Shown here piece by piece: positions 17,207 to 26,456 of a DNA stretch of 64,000 bases. How positions within the stretch are numbered: the first letter of the stretch is position 1; every line of letters begins with the position of its first letter. The notes below the pieces were generated by a model. The model was not told the origin of the DNA. It searched no databases and saw only the letters and a list, made by a program, of their open reading frames with translations. The position numbers and the translations under genes are program-made. This stretch comes from Woronichinia naegeliana WA131 (GTDB lineage: Bacteria > Cyanobacteriota > Cyanobacteriia > Cyanobacteriales > Microcystaceae), in assembly GCA_025370055.1 (NCBI GenBank), contig CP073041.1:1364001-1428000 (forward strand). Reading direction: 5' to 3'.

Positions 17207-17560
17207 TTAAAAAGTGCTGCCATTCCAGCCCCACATTGATCCCTTAGCATCGTTGAATTCAATATAAATACGATTTTGAGGAACTCCTAGCGTCATCTGA
17301 ATAAGCTCACAGAAATCTTTACTCATGGCCTTGGTTTGGGTAGGGGACATTGTACCAATATTTTTGATTTCAAGATAGCAAACTGGCTCAAAAGTACCGC
17401 CAAAGGTCATTTTTGCCTGGGGTTCAAAGCTAGTCATGACATAGGATTCAGGTTTATTGACGTGTTTAGCCAATTTAGCGGATAGACTTTTGAGTAAGTC
17501 GTTGACTTGGGCATCAGAAGCGGCGATCGGTGCAGAGGTTTGAACTTTAATCAGGGGCAT
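17207..17560 (-). CDS. MIF/phenylpyruvate tautomerase-like protein
   Basis: A 117-residue tautomerase of the macrophage migration inhibitory factor family. The start is the ATG at 17560, giving the catalytic Pro directly after Met (MPLIKVQTSAP); the frame is open upstream to 17653, but Pro-1 must be N-terminal. Other family marks are KPESYVMTSFEPQAKMTFGG and the C-terminal NRIYIEFNDAKGSMWGWNGSTF. Cyanobacterial homologues have tautomerase activity but unclear physiological roles. Only 15 bp separate its end from the right side of the IS1 element. Confidence 0.88.
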   Translation of the reverse strand: MPLIKVQTSAPIAASDAQVNDLLKSLSAKLAKHVNKPESYVMTSFEPQAKMTFGGTFEPVCYLEIKNIGTMSPTQTKAMSKDFCELIQMTLGVPQNRIYIEFNDAKGSMWGWNGSTF

Positions 17561-17699
17561 GATTTTGATTATTTTGTGGGTAATTTCCTTGTCATTATGC
17601 AGGAAAAGACTGAGATTAAAACGGCAATTAGAGGAAGATTGGCGTAAAACCACTCATTATTTTGCCATAGTTTCTCAGTACCGAAACATTATCTCTTGG

Positions 17700-17835
17700 A
17701 GTTGGCTGAGTACTATTGTTTGCCAAATTTAAGGCTTGAGGATTGGCTCTAGTGCGGTAGAATCAACGATTAGGCAAATGGGTTGACCCTAAAGCTTACC
17801 TCCAGTAAAAGTTTGAGACGGTATCAAGCCTTCTC
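17700..17835 (-). pseudogene. transposase remnant (IS4/IS701-like)
   Basis: On the minus strand at about 17735-17795 the codons read GQPICLIVDSTALEPILK, which resembles the first catalytic Asp strand of IS4-type DDE transposases (LVVDST). No start or complete domain survives, and stops occur on both sides. It lies in a 540-bp gene-poor gap together with GC-rich hairpins. The assignment rests on one short motif. Confidence 0.35.
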
Positions 17836-17894
17836 AAGAGTTCTCTCTTTTTATCTTATACCTCGCACGGTGATAATTTGCGTTTTTTAGTTCA

Positions 17895-18100
17895 GCCCCC
17901 CTAGCCCCCCAAGTTTTGGGGGAACCATTCTCTATTTATCGGTTTCAAAGTCCCCCAGCATTGGGGGATTCAGGGGGCGAAAATCTCAATCCATGACCGT
18001 GCCAAGTATAACCTCGCCCCTAAACCCGGTCTAACTCGCAACCCATAGTTTTTTGAATCCCCAAGGTGATCCCCCTAAATCCCCATTAAAAAGGGGGACT
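17895..18100. repeat. CCCCC/GGGGG interspersed hairpin elements
   Basis: Three short hairpins occur here: CCCCCAAGTTTTGGGGG (about 17906-17922), CCCCCAGCATTGGGGG (about 17952-17967) and a CCCCCTAAATCCCC...GGGGG arm pair (about 18071-18097). Related arms appear near 950-1012, 8090-8112, 42321-42361 and 49068-49150, almost always between genes. They look like a dispersed cyanobacterial palindromic repeat that may also act as bidirectional terminators. Confidence 0.6.
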
Positions 18101-18194
18101 TATGCCTGGAATATATCTAAGAAAACTACAGTTTCCAAAATGGACGGGGTTTAGCGGAGTATATTGACTCGTTAATTGATTAAAATGCTTCCCT

Positions 18195-20102
18195 ATGCAA
18201 GCCCTTAAACCCTATTTGAAATATCTATACGTCCCTGGTGTGATTCTGACGGTGGCTGGTGTGGTCGCGGGAATAACCGCCGGTAGTTGGTCGCCGCTTT
18301 ATTTAGGGTTAATAGCGATCGGTGGCATGATTCTGGTGGCTTGGTTGGGCTGGCTATTGAGCAACTATCCTGGTTTATTCTCTCGTCGTTCTACCCAGGC
18401 TGGAACTAATGCTCTTGTCACCACGATCGCCCTATTGGTCATTGTCGGAGCGATTAATTTATTAGCTTTTCGCTATTCGGGCAAGATTGATCTCACGGAA
18501 AATCAACTTTTTACCCTCTCGCCTCAAACAGAAACGGTGATTACTCAATTAAAGCAGCCTGTTAAGGTGTGGATTTTTAGTAGTAATCCGATGGCCAGTG
18601 ATAAAGATTTACTCAAAAACTATCAACGAATCAATAATAATTTTTCCTTTGAGTTTGTCAACCCCGATCAGCAACCAGGCTTAGTCAAAGAATTTAATGT
18701 TAAGTCCCAGGGAGATGTGTTTGTTCAGTATGGTGCGAAAAAGCAACTGGCTCAAACACTGATTAATTTTAATCAACCCGAACCCCTTTCAGAGATTAAA
18801 CTCACCAATACTATTGAAAAAATTCAACGCGATCGCCTTCTCAATGTTTATTTCCTACAGGGTCACGGTGAACATCCGTTAAATAACAGCAAAGAAGGCG
18901 TTTCTTATGCAGTCACCAGCCTAGAAAATAAAGGCTTTAAAGTAAATCCGCTCAATTTAGTACAAAATGCAGGTATTCCAGAAAATGCGAATGCCATTGT
19001 CATTGCTGGCCCCAAACGGGAAATTCTTAAGCCCGAAGTCCAAGCTCTGAAAACCTACAGCGATCGCGGTGGTAACTTAATGGTCATGGTAGATCCAGAG
19101 GTTAATCCAGGCTTAGATCCCCTTTTTCAGACCTGGGGTATAAAACTTGATCCCAGAACCGTCGTTGATTTATCAGGAGCCGGAAATCTCTTAGGTTTAG
19201 GCCCGGCAGCCCCCATTATTACCCAGTACGGAGAACATCCGATTACCAAAGAATTTAACAACGGCATCTCTATTTTTCCCCTCTCTCGCCCGATTGCCAC
19301 CGTTAAAATGCCCAATGTTCAAGCCGTCACCCTGTTAGAAGCCTCTCCAAAAATGTTAGCCAAAAAAGAGCTAACCGCCGATCTACAATTTGACGAAAAA
19401 CAAGATCTGCGTGGCCCCTTTGATCTCGGTGTTGCCCTAGAACGTACCGCCATCCCCCCTCAAATCACCCCATCCCCCTCTCCAAGCAGTAGTCCTAACC
19501 CCAACCTCTCTCCCAATCCCCAGGCCTCCCCGTCCTCAATCCCCTCCATCTCTCCCAGTCTCCCCATCCCCCCATCCCCCACAACCTCCCCATCCCCCAC
19601 AACTTCCCCATCTCCCAGTCCCTCACCTAATCCTCAATCCTCCAAAACCTCTCAAAATTCTTCTAATATCAAACTGGTCTCCTATACCCTGGCTCAAACC
19701 GCAACCCCTAGCCTCGCCACACCCATTCCCCTAGTCTCCCCATCTCCTAGTCTCCCCATCTCCCCATCTCCCAGTCCCCTAGTCTCCCCATCCCCTACTC
19801 CAACAACCTCTTCCAAAGCAATTACTGAAAAAGTCACCTCAAAAATGGTCGTTATCGGTAATGCCCTGTTTATGACCAATCAATGGTTTAACGAACAATT
19901 AAATGGTGATATTTTTCTCAATAGTGTGCAATGGTTAGCCAATCGAGAAGAACAACCTCTTGCGATTCGACCCAAGGAAGCCAAAAACCGTCGTTTGACC
20001 CTAACACCGCTTCAAGCCAGTGCCATTAATTGGTTATCTCTCGTCATTTTTCCGCTTCTAGGAATTGGACTAGGCATTTTTACTTGGTGGAAACGACGTT
20101 AA
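18195..20102 (+). CDS. GldG-like ABC transporter-associated protein with Pro/Ser-rich insert
   Basis: A 635-residue membrane protein of the GldG/ABC-type uncharacterised transport family. Three N-terminal membrane segments lie within residues 1-95, then an extracytoplasmic GldG domain (VKVWIFSSNPMASDKDLLKNYQRI, VYFLQGHGEHPLNNS, NAIVIAGPKREIL) and a terminal anchor at about 612-632. Between about residues 425 and 550 the conserved domain is interrupted by a low-complexity Pro/Ser/Thr insert (SPSPSPNPQSS-type). No ABC ATPase or permease partner is adjacent. Confidence 0.75.
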   Translation: MQALKPYLKYLYVPGVILTVAGVVAGITAGSWSPLYLGLIAIGGMILVAWLGWLLSNYPGLFSRRSTQAGTNALVTTIALLVIVGAINLLAFRYSGKIDLTENQLFTLSPQTETVITQLKQPVKVWIFSSNPMASDKDLLKNYQRINNNFSFEFVNPDQQPGLVKEFNVKSQGDVFVQYGAKKQLAQTLINFNQPEPLSEIKLTNTIEKIQRDRLLNVYFLQGHGEHPLNNSKEGVSYAVTSLENKGFKVNPLNLVQNAGIPENANAIVIAGPKREILKPEVQALKTYSDRGGNLMVMVDPEVNPGLDPLFQTWGIKLDPRTVVDLSGAGNLLGLGPAAPIITQYGEHPITKEFNNGISIFPLSRPIATVKMPNVQAVTLLEASPKMLAKKELTADLQFDEKQDLRGPFDLGVALERTAIPPQITPSPSPSSSPNPNLSPNPQASPSSIPSISPSLPIPPSPTTSPSPTTSPSPSPSPNPQSSKTSQNSSNIKLVSYTLAQTATPSLATPIPLVSPSPSLPISPSPSPLVSPSPTPTTSSKAITEKVTSKMVVIGNALFMTNQWFNEQLNGDIFLNSVQWLANREEQPLAIRPKEAKNRRLTLTPLQASAINWLSLVIFPLLGIGLGIFTWWKRR

Positions 20103-20189
20103 TTCAGATCAAAAATAATCTCAGATTTTCCGACTTAAGCAGCAATAGCAGGGAACTGTTTAACTATCTCTTCTTCTAATCCTAAGACT

Positions 20190-21356
20190 ATGAAAGATAA
20201 AAACTTAGTTAAGATTTCTAATCTATCAGAGTTAAATATTCTGCGAGGAATAGCTGCTCTATTTATGATTATTAATCATGCTAGTTATAAGCTATTACCT
20301 TCTAAGCTAACAACAGAAGGGATATTCGGCACAATAACGTTTATCGGTAGTTTTGCTCCTGTTTTATTTTTTTTAATTACTGGGATTGGTTATGGATTAC
20401 AGGATGGACAAAAGAAAAAGAAAAATTATTGGTTAAATATTATTTATAAGACTTCTATTCTTTGTTTAGCAGATCAATTTTTATTTTGGCGAGAAGGACA
20501 ATTAATCGGTCTTAATTTCTTAGGTTTTATTGGATTCTCTATAATGATTATGGGTCTTATTCGAGTATCAAAACATCCACTAATATATGCCTTAATCTTG
20601 ATTTTTTCTTCTCTTCTTTTACGTTATATTCTTGGAAGCTATTTAGAGAATAAACTTGATGCCTCCGGTTTAATAATTTGGTTGTTGGGAACAAAGGGGT
20701 TAAGCAATATTTCCTACCCATTCTCTCCTTGGATTACCTACCCTTGTTTTGGCTACATTTTTGGAATTTTTCTTAAACGCAATTATGAAAAGATAGAAGA
20801 AATAATAATAAAAGATATTTTAAAGTTTATGCTTTTTATCGTTCCTTCAAGTTTGGTCACTTATTTTTTATGGGCAAAAAATTTCTCTTTTCATCGATGG
20901 GGAACGGTAGCTGTTGCTTTTTATGTTGCTAGTATTTTAGTTTTGAGTATCGTAATAGTTGTTTTATATTTTATAAAAATCTATTCTTTTAGCAATCTCC
21001 TAGAAAATTATATTGGACTTAGAGGAGTTAGCTCTCTTGCTATTGTTCCGATTCATTATGGATTAATCTCGATTTTGAGTGTTGTTGGATTCAATAATTT
21101 AAACCCTCTTATTTTTATTGCTATAGTTTTATTAATTAGCTATATCAGTTTTATTTGCGCTGATCAGGTTGAATCTTGGGGTCGCTCTCTTGTTAGAGTT
21201 TGGCCCACCCAACGTATTCTCTATACTGGATTGACATTAGTAGCTCTCTGTGCTATCATTACCTGGTTTACTTCACCTGAAAGCTCTTTTGTACTTGTCG
21301 TTGCTGTAACTGCTGGCCAAATTCTTCTTTGTCTGTTATTGACTATTCGCTGGTAG
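20190..21356 (+). CDS. acyltransferase 3-like membrane protein
   Basis: A 388-residue protein with about 10 predicted membrane helices. The opening ELNILRGIAALFMIINHASYK resembles the acyltransferase-3/heparan acetyltransferase-like fold, where RG and the His in helix 1 are conserved. A second marker is SFAPVLFFLITGIGYGLQDG. Such proteins acylate extracytoplasmic glycans or lipids, but some relatives are only structural homologues, so the substrate and activity are inferred. Codons are AT-rich compared with the preceding gene. Confidence 0.6.
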   Translation: MKDKNLVKISNLSELNILRGIAALFMIINHASYKLLPSKLTTEGIFGTITFIGSFAPVLFFLITGIGYGLQDGQKKKKNYWLNIIYKTSILCLADQFLFWREGQLIGLNFLGFIGFSIMIMGLIRVSKHPLIYALILIFSSLLLRYILGSYLENKLDASGLIIWLLGTKGLSNISYPFSPWITYPCFGYIFGIFLKRNYEKIEEIIIKDILKFMLFIVPSSLVTYFLWAKNFSFHRWGTVAVAFYVASILVLSIVIVVLYFIKIYSFSNLLENYIGLRGVSSLAIVPIHYGLISILSVVGFNNLNPLIFIAIVLLISYISFICADQVESWGRSLVRVWPTQRILYTGLTLVALCAIITWFTSPESSFVLVVAVTAGQILLCLLLTIRW

Positions 21357-21436
21357 TTCTTAAGAATCTCTTGTGATAGATAGCTAAACTAATCTAGGCA
21401 AAATCTAGCAGATCAATGACTACTAGTAAATAAATA

Positions 21437-21646
21437 GGGCTTGCTGAAAAAGTCCACAAAACGAACCTAGATGCCACAGGGCGCGAAAAATGGTGACTTC
21501 AGAGATCAGTTTCCAGTTTTACCTCACATTTTTCCAGCAAAGTGCATGGATTTTGAGCCTCCAAATGCCATAACCTTGCATCTGATCGTTTGTAAAATGC
21601 CTGAAAGTATTGTCTAGCAAGGATTTCATCCTTATTCAGCAATCCC
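21437..21646. mobile_element. 210-bp MITE with 12-bp terminal inverted repeats
   Basis: A non-coding element begins GGGCTTGCTGAA (21437-21448) and ends with TTCAGCAATCCC (21635-21646), whose complement GGGATTGCTGAA matches the left end at 11 of 12 positions. It is flanked by TAAATA on both sides (21431-21436 and 21647-21652), a probable target duplication. No transposase is inside. It is probably mobilised in trans by a full IS elsewhere in the genome. Confidence 0.75.
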
Positions 21647-21819
21647 TAAATAATACGTCTGATGTGAGTTAAAATAACCTAGTAGTCAGCAAGGGTTTTA
21701 GCCCCCCCTTTAATTAGAGAAAGCATCAATTAAACGAGTTTACGCCATTCCATGCTCCAACTCACATCAGGCGTATAATGTTCCTGAAAATACTAATCTA
21801 ACTAGAGGTAACTCTAAAT
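21647..21819. other. leader of the 2OG oxygenase gene
   Basis: Between the MITE and the oxygenase gene, a phrase near 21656-21674 (ACGTCTGATGTGAGTT) returns inverted near 21761-21776 (AACTCACATCAGGCGT). This gives an inverted repeat about 90 bp apart. It may be another small mobile element or a structured leader. No gene is seen in it. Confidence 0.4.
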
Positions 21820-22647
21820 ATGCAAGCCCAAATTATTAAAAATGTGCTGGATCCAATTTACTTAGGTAGTCTAGCTGAACGATATCATCAGCAATATATG
21901 AGTGCTGATCCTTTTGCACATATTGTTATTGACAATTTTTTACCAGATTCTATTTTGAATGAAGTCCTAAATGAATTTCCTAATCCTGATGAGATTCAGT
22001 GGAAAGAGTTTGATAATAAATCAGAGAAAAAGTTGGCTTCTGTCTCTGAACAACAAATGGGTCATGCAACGAGATTTCTTTTATATCAACTGAATTCTTC
22101 AACTTTTATTACTTTTCTGGAAAAACTAACGGGTATTGATGGTATTATTCCCGATCCTCATTTTGTTGGAGGGGGATTACATCAAATTAAACCTGGTGGC
22201 TATTTAAAAATTCATGCAGATTTTAATAAAAATACTCGTCTGAAATTAGATAGGCGTTTGAATTTGTTACTTTATCTGAATAAAGATTGGTCTGAAGGCT
22301 ATGGGGGGCATTTAGAACTGTGGGATGTGAAGATGAAAGCCTGTCAGCAAAAGATTTTACCGATCTTTAATCGTTGCGTTATTTTTAGTACGACCGATTT
22401 TTCCTATCATGGTCATCCTAATCCACTAACCTGTCCTGATGATCGAAGCAGAAAATCTTTGGCTCTCTACTACTATAGTAATGGTCGTCCGCCCAAAGAA
22501 GTAGGAAGTCCTCACACGACAATATTTAGAGAACGTCCTAATGAAAATTTGAAAGAGTCGATATCTTGGTCAAAAGGGGCTAAAACTTTTATTAAAAAGT
22601 TAGTTCCTCCTCTTTTCATAGACTTGCTTTCTGTTTTCAAAAAGTAA
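21820..22647 (+). CDS. 2-oxoglutarate/Fe(II)-dependent dioxygenase, prolyl hydroxylase-like
   Basis: A 275-residue protein with the double-stranded beta-helix iron site: H132-x-D134 in YLKIHADFNK, a distal His in FSYHGHP (H197 or H199) and the 2OG-binding Arg in DRSRKSLALYYYS (R211). The N-terminal PFAHIVIDNFLPDSILNEVLNEFP is typical of cyanobacterial 2OG-Fe(II) oxygenases linked to glycan or peptide modification. Its C-terminal helix (TFIKKLVPPLFIDLLSVFKK) could contact a membrane. It converges on the histidine kinase gene 10 bp away. Confidence 0.85.
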   Translation: MQAQIIKNVLDPIYLGSLAERYHQQYMSADPFAHIVIDNFLPDSILNEVLNEFPNPDEIQWKEFDNKSEKKLASVSEQQMGHATRFLLYQLNSSTFITFLEKLTGIDGIIPDPHFVGGGLHQIKPGGYLKIHADFNKNTRLKLDRRLNLLLYLNKDWSEGYGGHLELWDVKMKACQQKILPIFNRCVIFSTTDFSYHGHPNPLTCPDDRSRKSLALYYYSNGRPPKEVGSPHTTIFRERPNENLKESISWSKGAKTFIKKLVPPLFIDLLSVFKK

Positions 22648-22657
22648 TTGTTTAGTT

Positions 22658-24139
22658 CTAAGCGGCCACCCCTAACGGTAGGAAAATGGTTAAAACCTCT
22701 TCCTGCTGCGCACCGCGAAGCGGATCTCTGCGAGATCGCTGACGAACAGTTAGTTTGCCTCCCAGGGCTTGGAAAAGATTTTTTGTCACCTCCAAATTCA
22801 GACTTAAACAACCCGTTTCCGGCTGAAACATCAACAGTTCTCCTAATGCTTTGAGCGGGTTAATCTGATAACTGGATTGGGTATGAAATTGAACTTTGAG
22901 TTGATGACCTGCGGTACTGACTTGCAGATGAATTGCGCCGCCCTGGGCTAAACTACGCACAAATTTTTCGATTAATCCGGTCAACACTTGATCTAACATC
23001 CCTGGATTACTAACCACCTGGGGTAGGGTAGAAGGCAAATCCACCTCTAGAGCGACATTGTGACGTTGGGCCTGTTTTTGCCAACGGGGAATGCCACTTT
23101 GAAAGACCTGCTCTAAGGACATGGAAACGAGAGGAAGATGATCGGTTTGTTTCTCAGTTTGTTTCAATGTCGTTTCTAATTCGGTAGCGCGGAAAATTAA
23201 TTCCATGCGGTTAATTTGTTCAGTGCATTCTTGATCAATGGACTGAAGCCGTTTTAAGACATCGGCAGGCAAGTCTTTTTTCCTCAGCAGGAGGCGGGTC
23301 ATGGTACGAATACTGGTTAAAGGAGTGCGAATCTCGTGGGTTAAGGCTTGCAACAATTCCACATCCACTGACTGTGCAGCTTGGCAAGGATAATGGGGTG
23401 GTTCTGCTGGTTCTAACCCATTGATCGAACGGGGAGATGGTTCAATGGCGGGCAAATTGGGGAGAAATTTCAATAGTTGACGGCTAAAATCACTCACTAA
23501 ACGGTAATTGGGTTCTAGGGGCGTAAATTCTTGGACAAGGCGATCTAATTCTCCTAATTGCGGCACATAAACCAAACTTAAACGCGATCGCAGGGTTGAC
23601 CAGGCTTGTTCGATGGCTTGGATATCAAAGGAAAAGTCAAAAAAAGGTAAACCGGTTTGCTCTTCCCCTAACAACAGCAATAAGCTAAAGCTTTTCGTGA
23701 GTATTAGACAAAATTGCTCTGTGGTGAGCGGATCCTGGGGAAAAAGTGGAAATTCCTGGGTCTGAGGAGAAAGAGACGGATAAGCGTTTGATTCCTGAAT
23801 TTTCTGGCTAGGTAAGGGAATAAAATGTGTCCAGGCATTCAGGGTAAAAACACCGCTATATAATCCGGTCAGTAAATCGGGATGACTCAGGATCGGAGTC
23901 GGGCCAGCTAACATCACCCCTTGCCAGGTCTGGGAAGATGAATCTTGATGGGTCAATAATAATTGCTCTAAGGCGGCGATCGCGGCAAACCAATCCCGTT
24001 GGGCTCGTCGTTGAGCTTTTTGGTAATCACTCTCAGTCACCATTTGGCCTTCGGTCAGACAATGAAACTTAGCACTGTCTGGACTGGCCGTTGTAAAAAT
24101 ATCCCTTAAGCGGAGATGTGCTCCCTTGCTCTGAACCAT
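22658..24139 (-). CDS. sensor histidine kinase
   Basis: A 493-residue soluble kinase. It has an N-terminal sensor-like region of about 250 residues with no membrane helix, then a HisKA dimerisation helix with the phosphoacceptor H268 in HEIRTPLTSIRTM. A reduced HATPase domain follows (VVSNPGMLDQVLTGLIEKFVRS, then CLSLNLEVTKNLFQALGGKLTV). The N-box Asn is weak: the usual NLLxNA reads GLIEKF, so ATP binding may be altered. No response regulator is adjacent. A short palindromic repeat is inserted in frame near the C-terminus. Confidence 0.75.
   Translation of the reverse strand: MVQSKGAHLRLRDIFTTASPDSAKFHCLTEGQMVTESDYQKAQRRAQRDWFAAIAALEQLLLTHQDSSSQTWQGVMLAGPTPILSHPDLLTGLYSGVFTLNAWTHFIPLPSQKIQESNAYPSLSPQTQEFPLFPQDPLTTEQFCLILTKSFSLLLLLGEEQTGLPFFDFSFDIQAIEQAWSTLRSRLSLVYVPQLGELDRLVQEFTPLEPNYRLVSDFSRQLLKFLPNLPAIEPSPRSINGLEPAEPPHYPCQAAQSVDVELLQALTHEIRTPLTSIRTMTRLLLRKKDLPADVLKRLQSIDQECTEQINRMELIFRATELETTLKQTEKQTDHLPLVSMSLEQVFQSGIPRWQKQAQRHNVALEVDLPSTLPQVVSNPGMLDQVLTGLIEKFVRSLAQGGAIHLQVSTAGHQLKVQFHTQSSYQINPLKALGELLMFQPETGCLSLNLEVTKNLFQALGGKLTVRQRSRRDPLRGAQQEEVLTIFLPLGVAA
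22704..22742. repeat. short palindromic repeat inside a coding gene
   Basis: The sequence contains GATCTCTGCGAGATC, a 6-bp stem around TGC, preceded by CGCACCGCGAAGCGG, which also folds. Such GC-rich palindromes are dispersed in some cyanobacterial genomes. On the minus strand it adds about 12 arginine-rich residues (RSRRDPLRGAQQ) between GGKLTVRQ and EEVLTIFLPL of the kinase, preserving the reading frame. Confidence 0.55.
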
Positions 24140-24263
24140 TGTCGTTATCCCTTAATACCCCAGGCTCTGCCCTAAGATACTAAACCGAAATGCTGGCTTT
24201 CTCTAGCCGTAGAACCGAACCTTAAAAAGCGCGATCGCCGCTCTAGCCGGTGTTCTATTTCAG

Positions 24264-25937
24264 TTACCAAGTAACTTTGCCCTCCAGTTTGTGGAGTGTG
24301 CTTTCTTTGATGCCCTCCACTCGCTTTAAATCGGCTAAGGCCGTAAAGGGTTGTTGTTGCCGAGCCAGAATAATACGACTGGCTAACTTAGCTCCAATGC
24401 CGGGCAAACTTTCCAGTTCAGGTTGACTGGCCGTATTGAGATTAATTAAACCGGTTGAGGCGTGGGATACGGGGTCTGGTGTTAATGAAATATTGGGAAT
24501 TTGGGCAGAGCCTAAGCATTCTTTTTCCTGTTTGGTGATCGCCTTTTTAATACGACTGGGTAAACCCAATTGGGCAGCTTGATAGAGATTGCTAAATTCC
24601 CGTTGATAATGGGCATTAATCTGAGGATTTTCTAACACTAACAGCGTTTCATCATTAAGATAATTAGCTCCGTTTGACCAATTATGGGAACCCGTAATGA
24701 CCCAGCGATCGTCCACAAGTCCCAGTTTGTCGTGTAACTTATCTCCCTTCGGTAAAGTGGGAATGCCCACCGTCTCAATCGGATTAGACCAAGGACGATT
24801 ATGGGCTTCTTCCTGACAATTTGTTTTTAAGTTAACGCCTAATAAATCTAGCCCCTCACTATAGTTTCTAAAAGCAAAGCCTGGATCAATTAAAACCTTA
24901 ATCTCTGTTCCCTTTTGATGACGTTCTTCTAAGATATTACTGATGGATTGCTCACTAAATACGAAAAGTAGTAGATGAATTTGCTGCTGGGATCTTTGCA
25001 GGGTTTGGGCAATCAGTCCGTTACTGGTTTGTTCCCAAGGAATTATCTTTTTATCGGGAGAAAATTTAACTGTGATTTGGCTATTACCAATGGTCAGGGT
25101 TTTTGCTAATCTTTGCGGCTTCTTAGTGCCAAACAAACTATCCTTTTGACCACCGACTCCATCCCCCCACATGAGGTTAAATTCTTCGGTAAAGATTTGA
25201 GCCAGTTCAGGAGATTGAATGACCAACAAATTGTTAGTATTCCCCCTGGTTTCGGGTTTAGTATAATCCCCATGCTGATCACTGAGGGTAAAATTAGCTG
25301 AGGTGACAATGAGTGTTTTGCCATCCACAATCACAAATTTATGGTGCATTAATCCCGTTCCTTTAGATCCATCTTCCGTATCATCAATAACCGGAATGTT
25401 CCCATTGCGAAGAATTTGTACCGCATCTCGCTGATCACTTTCGGCTGGAGTAATACCATCCTGATTCTGATCAATAAAAGCAATATAATCCTCGGCGCGA
25501 TCGCCATCTTGATCAGAAGTTTTAGCTTTTGCTTGTATCTTTTCTACTAATTCAGCAACAGTGAAATTATAAGTATTTTCTAAAATGACTCGTACTTTTA
25601 CGCCTGATTCCTGTTTTTTAACTAAAGCCTGAGCAATTAACGGCAAACGCAATTCTTGCACTGCCACATCAACATTAGATTGGGCTTGATTAATCGTGTC
25701 AATAATGATTTTCTCCAAATTGTCACCAGGGCGATTAATGTGACGATAGGGATCTTGATAATCAGCTCCTTGAGCTAAATTATAATTAAAATAAACTTGA
25801 ATATCAGGATCTTGAGGTAAGGGGCTAGGACGTTGACTTCTGAAAACACTACTGGCAAAAACAGTCAAAGTCATGACTCCCATCATGAGCAAAACTAAGA
25901 TCCACCAGTTCTTAAATTTTTCTGATTTTCTTGGCAT
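24264..25937 (-). CDS. phospholipase D-like protein with C-terminal helix-hairpin-helix
   Basis: A 557-residue secreted or membrane-anchored protein with one N-terminal hydrophobic helix (about 11-29). Two HKD catalytic motifs are visible: HHKFVIVDGKTLIVTSANF at about 198-216 and HDKLGLVDDRWVITGSHNWS at about 402-421, the pair needed by PLD-superfamily nucleases and phospholipases. Residues about 495-557 form a ComEA-type helix-hairpin-helix (INLNTASQPELESLPGIGAK), which binds DNA. The combination suggests an extracytoplasmic nuclease, perhaps in DNA uptake or turnover; a lipid substrate is not excluded. Confidence 0.85.
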   Translation of the reverse strand: MPRKSEKFKNWWILVLLMMGVMTLTVFASSVFRSQRPSPLPQDPDIQVYFNYNLAQGADYQDPYRHINRPGDNLEKIIIDTINQAQSNVDVAVQELRLPLIAQALVKKQESGVKVRVILENTYNFTVAELVEKIQAKAKTSDQDGDRAEDYIAFIDQNQDGITPAESDQRDAVQILRNGNIPVIDDTEDGSKGTGLMHHKFVIVDGKTLIVTSANFTLSDQHGDYTKPETRGNTNNLLVIQSPELAQIFTEEFNLMWGDGVGGQKDSLFGTKKPQRLAKTLTIGNSQITVKFSPDKKIIPWEQTSNGLIAQTLQRSQQQIHLLLFVFSEQSISNILEERHQKGTEIKVLIDPGFAFRNYSEGLDLLGVNLKTNCQEEAHNRPWSNPIETVGIPTLPKGDKLHDKLGLVDDRWVITGSHNWSNGANYLNDETLLVLENPQINAHYQREFSNLYQAAQLGLPSRIKKAITKQEKECLGSAQIPNISLTPDPVSHASTGLINLNTASQPELESLPGIGAKLASRIILARQQQPFTALADLKRVEGIKESTLHKLEGKVTW

Positions 25938-25973
25938 CTTAACTTAAACCTATACTAATATCTATAATCTGGT

Positions 25974-26408
25974 TTATAATCTTTCATTCTCTCGGCGAAC
26001 TTCGGCGATCGTTGTCGGTAAAACCCCTACCAATAAAGCAAAAATCTCATCAGAAAGCAAGGTGGCAGTGGTGGCATCAAACCAATGTTCAAATTGATTT
26101 AAAATTACCTGAGCGCGTTCTCTTGGAATGGGATTATCAACAATTTGCTTCATTAATAAAACCCATTGACGACGGATTAAATAGCCTTTACGTTTTTCCT
26201 CTGAATTTTGCGGTTGTAAGAGAGAGAGATTGCCCACTGCTAAAATATTACTAACATCTCGATCAAAATCATTGCCAATCACTGAACCTGGTCCAGCAAA
26301 TTCAGCGTGATAAGGTTTAATTAAAATAATGCCATTTCGACGACGAGGGTTAACTAGTAAGCAACCATTTTGCCGCAGTTGTGTGAGAATTTCTGGCAAA
26401 TCCTCCAT
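25974..26408 (-). CDS. conserved cyanobacterial hypothetical protein
   Basis: A 144-residue soluble protein I recognise only as a conserved cyanobacterial type. The N-terminal half is beta-rich (CLLVNPRRRNGIILIKPY, then GSVIGNDFDRDVSNILAVGNLS) and the C-terminal half helical (RERAQVILNQFEHWFDATTATLL). No catalytic motif is visible. It lies 36 bp upstream of the PLD-like gene on the same strand and could be co-transcribed with it. Confidence 0.65.
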   Translation of the reverse strand: MEDLPEILTQLRQNGCLLVNPRRRNGIILIKPYHAEFAGPGSVIGNDFDRDVSNILAVGNLSLLQPQNSEEKRKGYLIRRQWVLLMKQIVDNPIPRERAQVILNQFEHWFDATTATLLSDEIFALLVGVLPTTIAEVRRENERL

Positions 26409-26456
26409 TAAGTTTCTCCTAAAAATTTATAATTACTCTACTATAACCGTCTAGAT

